DNA of 5,211 nt from an uncultured Mycoplasmataceae bacterium (GTDB lineage Bacteria > Bacillota_I > Bacilli_A > Mycoplasmatales > Mycoplasmoidaceae), in the NCBI GenBank assembly GCA_949290035.1, contig CASEQO010000028.1:1-5211 (forward strand), in the 5' to 3' direction. The notes below the pieces were generated by a model that was given only the letters and a program-made list of their open reading frames with translations, did not search any database and was not told the origin of the DNA. The stretch's first letter is position 1, and each line of letters starts with the position of its first letter. Positions 1 through 5,211 of the stretch are shown here, piece by piece. The translations under genes were made by a program, and so were the position numbers.

Positions 1-1
1 A

Positions 2-823
2 TATGCTATAGCACATATTAATTCTAATAATTTAGAATGAATTAAAGGTATTTTAGAAGCTGTTCAAGAATCAAATTCACCAGTTATTATTGGTATTTCT
101 GAAGGTGCAGCTAAATATCAAAACGGATTTAAAAATGTTTATGATATGGTTAATAACTCAATTAACTATATGAATATAACAGTTCCAGTTGCTTTACACT
201 TAGATCATGGTTCATATGAAGGTGCTAAAGCAGCTCTTGAAGCAGGATTTACTTCAGTTATGTTTGATGGTTCTCATTTACCATTTGAAGAAAATTTAGC
301 TAAAACAAAAGAATTAGTAGAATTAGCTAAAAAATATAATGCTACTGTTGAAGCTGAAGTTGGTACAATTGGTGGTGAAGAAGATGGTGTTACAGGTCAA
401 GGAGAAGTTGCTGATCCTAAACAATGTGAAGAAATATCTAAATTAGATATTTGTATGTTAGCAGCAGGTATTGGTAATATTCATGGTTTATACCCAAAAA
501 ACTGAAAAGGTTTAGATTTTAAAACATTAGAAGAAATTAAAAAAACTATACCTAATATGGGACTAGTATTACATGGTGGAACAGGTATACCAGAAAGTCA
601 AATTAAAAAAGCTATTTCTTTAGGTGTTTGTAAAATTAATGTAAACACTGAATGTCAAGTTGCTTTTGCGCAAGCTACTAGAAAATATATAATCGATAAA
701 AAAGATCAAGATACAAAAGCTAAAGGATTTGATCCTAGAAAATTATTAAAACCTGGTACTCAAGCAGTTAAAGATACTGTATTAGAAAAATTAAAATTAT
801 TTGGTTCATTAGGTAAAGCTTAA
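2..823 (+). CDS. fba: Class II fructose-bisphosphate aldolase, 3' part (5' end outside window)
   Basis: This cytoplasmic glycolytic enzyme reversibly cleaves fructose-1,6-bisphosphate into dihydroxyacetone phosphate and glyceraldehyde-3-phosphate. The visible frame encodes 273 residues. Bacterial enzymes of this zinc-dependent family are about 285-290 residues, so roughly 15 N-terminal residues are missing. Seen in the sequence: an N-terminal block YAIAHINSNNLEW; HLDHGS, carrying the likely catalytic Asp (visible residue 68) and a zinc-binding His (69); EVGTIGGEEDG; GNIHGLYP with a second zinc His (161); LHGGTGIP with the third (191); and the phosphate-binding NVNTE (213-217). Two in-frame TGA codons, at 38-40 and 503-505, fall where Trp is expected and show translation table 4. 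An internal ATG at 146 is not the start, because conserved family sequence continues upstream. A terminator follows directly, so it is probably not co-transcribed with the next gene. The sister family of tagatose-bisphosphate aldolases is similar, but Mollicutes normally carry Fba. Confidence 0.95.
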
Positions 824-829
824 TATTAT

Positions 830-861
830 ATAGATTTCTATACTTATAGAAATCTATTTTT
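830..861 (+). terminator. Rho-independent terminator of the aldolase gene
   Basis: An 11-bp perfect inverted repeat (830-840 paired with 847-857; arms ATAGATTTCTA and TAGAAATCTAT) encloses a 6-nt loop and runs into TTTTT at 857-861. It lies 6 nt after the aldolase TAA. The stem is A+T-rich, as usual in Mollicutes, but its length, the T run and the position make it convincing. Confidence 0.85.
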
Positions 862-865
862 ATCG

Positions 866-888
866 TATACAAAATTACAACTTGTATA
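866..888. repeat. Short inverted repeat TATACAA-N9-TTGTATA in the intergenic region
   Basis: Two perfect 7-bp arms (866-872 and 882-888) flank a 9-nt spacer, just downstream of the aldolase terminator and about 80 nt upstream of the lipoprotein start. It is followed by an A run rather than a T run, so on the + strand it is not a standard terminator. It could be a weak hairpin, an operator-like site or chance in A+T-rich DNA. The sequence does not decide between these. Confidence 0.35.
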
Positions 889-913
889 AAAAAATTTTAT
901 TTTTATTTTAAAT

Positions 914-946
914 ATGACAAAAAATCATTTAATATAAAAATATAGT
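914..946 (+). promoter_or_regulatory. Possible promoter for the large lipoprotein gene
   Basis: TATAGT at 941-946 matches the -10 consensus TATAAT at five of six positions and would place a transcript start about 18 nt before the ATG. ATGACA (914-919) resembles a -35 element, but the 21-nt spacing is too long, and TATAAA at 933-938 is a competing -10. Mollicute promoters often lack a recognisable -35. Low certainty, because A+T-rich spacers yield such matches by chance. Confidence 0.3.
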
Positions 947-959
947 TATAAGCTTTTTT

Positions 960-962
960 AGG
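960..962 (+). promoter_or_regulatory. Weak ribosome binding site of the large lipoprotein gene
   Basis: AGG, within TTAGGTT, lies 8 nt upstream of the ATG at 971. It is a minimal Shine-Dalgarno core but supports this start, as does the lysine-rich signal peptide that begins right there. The downstream gene has the same TTAGG arrangement at nearly the same spacing. Confidence 0.5.
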
Positions 963-970
963 TTATCAAT

Positions 971-3898
971 ATGAAAAAAAATTTTAAATTTGGTTTAATT
1001 TTTATCTCATCAATAATACTTATAAGTTCACCTATTGTATTATTCTTGAATTCATGTAGTAATTCAAAAAATTCTATTAACAAAAATAACGAAGAAAATG
1101 AAAGTGATGAATATCAAGAAATCACTTTTAATGACAATCATGATTACCACACTTTAAATAAAGAAAATATGTTTGCTTCTAATGTAACTGACATTGAAAT
1201 AAAAGAATTGGTAATTTCTAAAAGAGGATGATTTTTTAATAATGGTCTTAATATAAATAAGAATTTTCTTGAAGAAAATTTATCTATTAGTAATATTCTT
1301 TCAAATGATTATGAAGGTATTGTTAATTTTAAATGTAAATTAAATAATAGTGACGGTAAAGGAAAAAGTATTTCTAAAGATTTATATTTTTCAGGATTTA
1401 AATTGAAATATTATTCAATATCATTTAATTCAAAATCTATTTATAATTATGGAATTTCAAGCAAGCTTGCCTCTAGTAAAGATCAAGAATGAATTAAGAA
1501 TCAAATAATAGATAATATAAATGAATTTTTTATATTGAATGATATTCCGTCTAATTATAATTGAAATTCAAATTTATCTATAAATATCATTAGTTCAAAT
1601 GACCTAAAAGGAGAATTAAGTTTTCAAGTTAGTTTAGTAAATTCATCAAACAACTCATCAAATGATTCAACAATTTCAAAAATAATAACATTTACAGGTT
1701 TTTTAAAATCTACTCCTCCAGTTACACCAACTTATTCAATAATATTTAATAATCCAACTAGTAATTTATATATTAATAATTCTTATACATTAACTACAAC
1801 ATTAAGTCCTTCAGATTTATCAAATGCATATTATGAATTTAGTTGTAATAGATCTGATATAAATATGACTCCTAATGAAAGCGAAGTAATTATTAAACCA
1901 ATATCTACTGGTAGTTATACAATAACTGTAAATGTTTATAGAGATTTGCAAAAATCAGAACTTATCGCTTCTAATTCAATAACAATTAATGTTAACAATT
2001 ATGAGTTAGAAGTAATTCCAAATTCAAGTTATGATACTTTTACAACTAATCAATTAAGTGTAAATGTTGCACCTTATGATTCGAATTATATATATCAATG
2101 AACATGTGACAATCCAAATTTAACATTAACTAATAGTGATACAAAAACAGTTTCATTTACCTCAAATATATCTGGAAATTATAAATTAAGTGTAAATGTT
2201 TATAATCAAAATAATGATCTTTTAGCTTCCAAAAATAATATTATTATAAATTTTATTGATGCAAGTTATAGTATCGATTTTAAACAGCAAAGTGAATTCG
2301 CATATGGTACTTATGACAAAATAGCAAGTGATCAATCAATAAATGAGACTTGAATAAAAAATAAAGTTATTGATAATAAAAATGATTTTTTTGAAATTCC
2401 ATCAAACATTCCTATAAATTTTAATTGAAGTAATAATGTTATTATTGAAAATTTACAAGCAAATGAAAATGATTGCTACATAACATTTAATTTAAAATTA
2501 AATAACGCTAATAATAACAAAACATCAATTAATAAAACAATAAAATTTACAGGCTTTAAAGATCCAAATAATAATAATCAATCAGGGTATTATACAATCG
2601 AATTTCAAGATAATATATCTACATTTGATTATGGAGACCCAAATATACTTCCTTCTAGTTCATATAGTTATGTAAAAACAAAAGTTATTGAAAACAAAGA
2701 AAGATTTTTTAAAATTCCACCTAATATCCCAAGCAATTTTGATTGAGACAAAAATATTAAAATAGATATTTTTACATCTTTTAATGATCAAGGTAAGTGT
2801 TCTTTCTTAATTTATTTAGGTGATAGTTCAAATGATCCATCGAATTTAGGTTTTATCAGAAGTAACACAATAATATTCACTGGATTTAAAAAAGGTGTTG
2901 CTTACGATATAAAATTTGATTCTACAACTGATAAATATCCTTTTGGTGATCCAAATGTTTTAGCAAGTGATTCATCAATTGATGACAATTGAATAATACA
3001 AAAAGTTATAGAAAATAAAAATAAAATATTTACATATGGTAAATTACCAGATGGATATAGTTGAGAAGATAATTTAAGTGTTAATTGAAAAGTTTGTGAT
3101 GAATCATCTAGAAGTATTACATTTAATATAACTTTATATAATTCCAATAATAATAAAGGTTCGATTGACAAAACTATAATATTTAATGATTTTAAAGAAA
3201 AACAATGAACAACTAGTCAAATGCCATCTGATTCTGAATTATTAATAAATCAAATTAAAAAACCAAACGGAACAATCAACACTGGATCAATCAGTGTTCA
3301 AAATGCAATTAATGTTTTGAATAAGTATGGTGTGACTAGATCGTTTGCATTAGTAAATAAAATTGTATCAGATTCGTTATTTAATGATTTAAGCTTTAAT
3401 AATGTATCAGTTTCAATGACAAATATTAATTTTAATACTTTAACATTTGTAATATCTGGTACTTCTACACAATCAATATCTAATTGAGGTCAAAAGAAAA
3501 TACCAGTGTCTAGTATTATTGAAAGTTGATCTGGAGCTACAATTAATACAGGAGATAATGTTGAATTAACAATTAAATATGATAGAAATTCTAGTTCTAG
3601 AAATAGAGGAAGTGACATTTTTGATTCATCTCAAATAACATGATTACCTAATGTTTGGGGTACAAATACAATTAGGTGAAGAGAAATTGATGTTGATTAT
3701 AAAATGTATACAACAGAATTTTCTTCATGAGCTAGTGTTAAAGTTAATAATAAAGTTATAAAACAATCATCAAGTGCTGATAATAGAGTATTCTTTATGT
3801 TTGTAAATCATTATAATGGTAATGATTATCTAATTCAAAGTAGTTCTATTTTAAATTCATATTATAGAAATGTATATGATTTTAAAAGAATAGATTAA
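971..3898 (+). CDS. Large modular surface lipoprotein (lipoprotein 17-like repeat domains), 975 aa
   Basis: With TGA read as Trp (about sixteen times; one TGG at 3656) the frame is open from ATG 971 to TAA 3896-3898. The N-terminus is a lipoprotein signal: MKKNFK, a hydrophobic core and the lipobox LNSC with Cys29 as the probable lipidated residue, followed by a Ser/Asn/Glu linker. The protein is therefore expected on the outer face of the membrane. Order of parts: repeat modules at residues 48-144 and 147-246; two Ig/PKD-like beta modules at 255-342 and 344-430; repeat modules at 433-530, 540-640 and 645-742; and an unlike C-terminal region 743-975. Each repeat starts near Y-x-I-x-F, has a middle resembling W-I-x-x-K-V-I-x-N-K-x-x-F-F, and ends F-T-G-F-K or a variant. 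This resembles the mycoplasmal lipoprotein 17/variable surface protein domain; the family name is from memory, not a search. Its function is unknown; a role in adhesion or antigenic variation is inference. Confidence 0.88.
1112..1708 (+). repeat. Protein-level repeat modules 1 and 2 of the lipoprotein
   Basis: Module 1 (1112-1402, residues 48-144) is the most diverged copy: it keeps the F-A-S segment, a Trp-Phe-Phe and the closing LYFSGFK, but its middle is shifted. Module 2 (1409-1708, residues 147-246) has the fuller pattern: YYSISF, YGISSKLAS, EWIKNQIIDN, NEFF, IPSNYNW and closing ITFTGF. They sit directly in tandem with a two-residue gap. The boundaries are mine, set by lining up the closing F-x-G-F-K motifs. 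Confidence 0.7.
1733..2260 (+). repeat. Two tandem Ig/PKD-like beta modules inside the lipoprotein
   Basis: Residues 255-342 and 344-430 form a pair of about 88-residue repeats. Both carry an aromatic-x-x-Cys strand (YEFSC and YQWTC), then a Gly-Ser-Tyr or Gly-Asn-Tyr turn leading to YTITVNVY or YKLSVNVY, then an L-I-A-S-N or L-L-A-S-K segment and a closing I-x-I-N strand. The GxY-x-(I/L)-x-V-x-V pattern is typical of PKD/Ig-like sandwich folds in surface proteins. A Thr/Pro-rich linker (TPPVTPT) precedes the first. Fold assignment is by pattern only. Confidence 0.6.
2267..3196 (+). repeat. Protein-level repeat modules 3, 4 and 5 of the lipoprotein
   Basis: Modules 3 (2267-2560), 4 (2588-2890) and 5 (2903-3196) share YxIxF; a Tyr/Phe-Gly element (AYGTYD, DYGDPN, PFGDPN); L-x-S or I-A-S; a K-V-I-(D/E)-N-K core; F-F or I-F; P-x-x-(Y/F)-x-W; and a closing IKFTGFK, IIFTGFK or IIFNDFK. 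Modules 3 and 4 are joined by an Asn-rich linker around 2561-2587. Each has one Cys in its second half. The DNA around the K-V-I-E-N-K core is also similar, but overall the copies are diverged, so they are not recent duplications. Confidence 0.72.
3197..3895 (+). other. Unique C-terminal region of the lipoprotein (unrecognised domain)
   Basis: Residues 743-975, after the last repeat, do not follow the repeat pattern. The first part (about 743-840) has mixed charged and Asn/Ser-rich sequence with an apparent helix around the stretch NAINVLNKYGVTRSFALVNK. The rest alternates hydrophobic and polar residues, is rich in Trp (WLPNVW, RWREID, SSWASVKV) and ends in a Tyr-rich segment, YYRNVYDFKRID. 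There is no transmembrane segment. I do not recognise the domain; a ligand-binding beta domain is a guess from the aromatic content and terminal position. Confidence 0.45.
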
Positions 3899-3911
3899 GA
3901 TTATGTTTTAA

Positions 3912-3941
3912 ATAAAATGATTTTTTAAATTATAATTTTAT
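3912..3941. promoter_or_regulatory. Promoter region (-10 TATAAT) of the downstream surface protein gene
   Basis: The 68-nt spacer between the two surface genes contains a perfect TATAAT at 3931-3936, about 31 nt upstream of the next ATG, centred in a 12-bp palindrome (3927-3938). No good -35 lies 16-18 nt upstream. The box also overlaps a 7-bp inverted repeat, ATAAAAT (3912-3918) with ATTTTAT (3935-3941), which could be a very weak hairpin but is too A+T-rich to call a terminator. Whether the downstream gene is transcribed alone or by read-through is open. Confidence 0.45.
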
Positions 3942-3956
3942 CTATATTAATAAATT

Positions 3957-3959
3957 AGG
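3957..3959 (+). promoter_or_regulatory. Weak ribosome binding site that sets the start of the second surface gene
   Basis: AGG, in TTAGGC, sits 7 nt before ATG 3967. Together with the Lys/Arg-plus-hydrophobic signal sequence it encodes, this fixes the start upstream of the poly-G tract. There is no Shine-Dalgarno sequence with a nearby start codon in the downstream open frame, so that frame appears to depend on this start. Confidence 0.5.
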
Positions 3960-3966
3960 CTTTTAT

Positions 3967-5211
3967 ATGAAGTTTAGAAAAACTATTTGTTTGTTATCTC
4001 TGATGTCAATAATCTCGGGGGGGGTATTTATTATTCATTAATTCATCAAATGATTTAAAAAATAGTAATACTCTTGAAAAAGAAGTTAATTTAGATAGTA
4101 GTATTCAACCAAAAAATGTCACAATTGATGGTGGCGAGTATGAAATATACGATAATTTTGATAATGGAGGATGCAGACTTGTTAGATGAACAGGCGATGG
4201 TGAAGAAGCTATAATACCTGATTTTATAACTTATAATAGTAAAAAAATATGGGTAAAAGTATTAGATAATTATGCATTTTACTATGTGTCTAATAATTTA
4301 AAAAGAATAAAATTACCATCGAAATTACAGGAAATGTATACCGAACTTTTTTGTTGAACTTGTAATACTATTGAACAAATAACTCATAGAGATTTTAAAC
4401 AATATCCAAATGATGGTTTTGTATTACCTGATGGATTTGGATATTGTAAGCCTTTTTCCTTCGGTAGTTTTTCAAAAATAACTGGTGATGTTATTTATAG
4501 TAGAAATATATGAAATTATACATCATTTTCAGAATTCCCAAATGCAAGATCATTCGCTTATCCTAAAAGTTGAGGCGAACCACCAACTCATGATATGCCA
4601 TGAACACCTGCTGGATTTGTAGACAATGGTGATGATACATATACAGCATATAGATATGAAGAAGATATGGCAATTGATGAGATAACAAGTATTAATATAC
4701 AAGGGGTGAATTCTCAATACAACTTATGAGATAACATATCCGCTAATTTATTATTTAACAATGATCCAAATACTAGAATTGATCCTAGTGCAACATTTTC
4801 TTGATTAAGAAATAAAAATGGAAATTGAGAAGAATTTTCAACCTCTAAAACTATTGATAATATTCAATTAACTCCTGATTGAATAGGAACTACCCAAATT
4901 AAAGCTATAGTAAATGTTAATTCTAATTCTATAGAATCACCTCCAATTTATATCAATATAAATAATAGAAATTTTGCTTCTATTAGCTTTTCTAATGAAA
5001 AATATACTATCAATGAAAATTCAACTTTAACAATAGAACCACAATTAACTTATTATGATAATAGTGATCATTCTAGTGAAACTATTTTTAAATGAGAAAG
5101 ATATATAAATAATTCTTGAGCTGAAGTTATTAGTGATAAAACATTAAATTTAAGTAATATAGATTTATCATGAAATAACAATAAATTAAGATTAAAAGCT
5201 ACTTATAAAGA
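3967..5211 (+). CDS. Exported BspA-like/Ig-repeat surface protein, frame broken at poly-G (OFF), 3' end outside window
   Basis: As sequenced, ATG 3967 gives only 24 codons: MKFRKTICLLSLMSIISGG, then a shift and TAA at 4039-4041. Removing one G from the run at 4017-4024 joins this signal sequence to a frame that stays open to the window end (TGA as Trp), giving at least 414 residues. In that form residues 1-25 are a signal peptide or membrane anchor with no lipobox Cys. Residues about 51-140 resemble BspA-type leucine-rich repeats (AIIPDFITYN, LDNYAFYY, LKRIKLPSKL). Residues 140-238 are aromatic- and Pro-rich and unrecognised. Residues about 239-335 and 336-414 onward are tandem Ig-like repeats sharing F-x-W-x-R, a downstream W-x-E and K-T. 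BspA-like repeats occur in bacterial and protist surface adhesins; adhesion here is inference. The long intact frame argues for a switchable gene rather than a decayed one, although a sequencing error at the tract would look the same. Confidence 0.75.
4017..4024 (+). repeat. Poly-G tract (G8), putative phase-variation switch
   Basis: Eight consecutive G lie in codons 17-20 of the second surface gene, at the end of the signal-peptide hydrophobic core. Seven or ten G keep the long frame open. Eight give a 24-residue peptide, and nine lead into a frame that also stops soon (TAA after ATG ATT near 4050). No other G run of comparable length exists in the window. Such tracts are classic slipped-strand mispairing sites. 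Confidence 0.85.
4682..5211 (+). repeat. Tandem Ig-like repeats of the second surface protein (second copy cut by window end)
   Basis: Two copies of about 80-95 residues align. The first contains ATFSWLRNKNGNWEEF, then KTIDNIQLTPDW and QIKAIVNV. The second contains TIFKWERYINNSWAEV, then KTLNLSNIDLSW and KLRLKATY. Shared features are F-x-W-x-R, W-x-E about ten residues later, K-T, I-x-L, W, then a beta strand ending in A. The array probably continues beyond the window. Confidence 0.6.

Noticed and set aside
503..505. Apparent split of the aldolase into two ORFs
   Set aside because: The break is a TGA coding Trp after GLYPKN. The conserved zinc-binding motifs run through both halves in one frame, so the gene is not frameshifted.
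974..981. A8 run right after the lipoprotein start codon as a second phase switch
   Set aside because: Runs of A of this length are common in such A+T-rich DNA and in the Lys-rich starts of signal peptides, and the frame is intact. Slippage is possible but nothing here points to it specifically.
1229..1231. TGA that would end the lipoprotein after 86 residues under the standard code
   Set aside because: TGA is Trp here: the same codon falls at conserved Trp positions in the aldolase and repeats, and the frame continues without TAA or TAG to 3896.
2902..3171. Minus-strand open frame of 89 codons
   Set aside because: It lies entirely inside the intact lipoprotein gene, over its fifth repeat module, and has no supporting context. 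It is a shadow of a repetitive A+T-rich coding sequence.
3912..3941. Hairpin as a terminator of the lipoprotein gene
   Set aside because: Only 7 A/T pairs with a 16-nt loop and no following T run. It overlaps a perfect TATAAT box, so I report it as a promoter region instead.
1..5211. CRISPR array, tRNA/rRNA gene, insertion sequence or riboswitch
   Set aside because: I saw no regularly spaced identical repeats, tRNA-like cloverleaf, transposase motifs with terminal inverted repeats or riboswitch-like structure. The window is almost fully occupied by the three coding frames.

Overview
The window reads as chromosomal DNA of a Mollicute (Mycoplasma/Ureaplasma-like). It is extremely A+T-rich, and TGA is used as tryptophan throughout: two TGA codons in the aldolase fragment, about sixteen in the large lipoprotein gene and more in the last gene, with TGG very rare. 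Read with translation table 4, the apparent short ORFs merge into three genes, all on the + strand. I cannot name the genus from the sequence alone.

Layout: (1) Positions 2-823 hold the 3' part of a class II fructose-bisphosphate aldolase gene, a glycolytic housekeeping gene closed by a clear hairpin-plus-T terminator (830-861). (2) Positions 824-970 are intergenic, with a second inverted repeat and a weak promoter. (3) Positions 971-3898 encode an intact 975-residue modular surface lipoprotein. It has a lipobox with Cys29, five copies of a roughly 100-residue domain resembling the mycoplasmal 'lipoprotein 17'/variable surface protein domain, two Ig/PKD-like beta modules inserted between the second and third copies, and a distinct C-terminal region of about 230 residues. 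(4) Positions 3899-3966 are a short spacer with a perfect TATAAT box. (5) From 3967 to beyond the window end lies a second exported protein gene, with a BspA-like leucine-rich region followed by tandem Ig-like repeats. Its signal-peptide segment contains a run of eight G (4017-4024), which is striking in DNA this A+T-rich. As sequenced, the tract shifts the frame and translation stops at 4039-4041; with seven (or ten) G the frame stays open to the end of the window.

The main result is that the last gene looks like a phase-variable surface antigen or adhesin caught in the OFF state, controlled by slippage of a poly-G tract in its signal-peptide codons, next to a large repeat-built lipoprotein. 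Together genes 2 and 3 look like part of a surface-variation locus beside a core metabolic gene.
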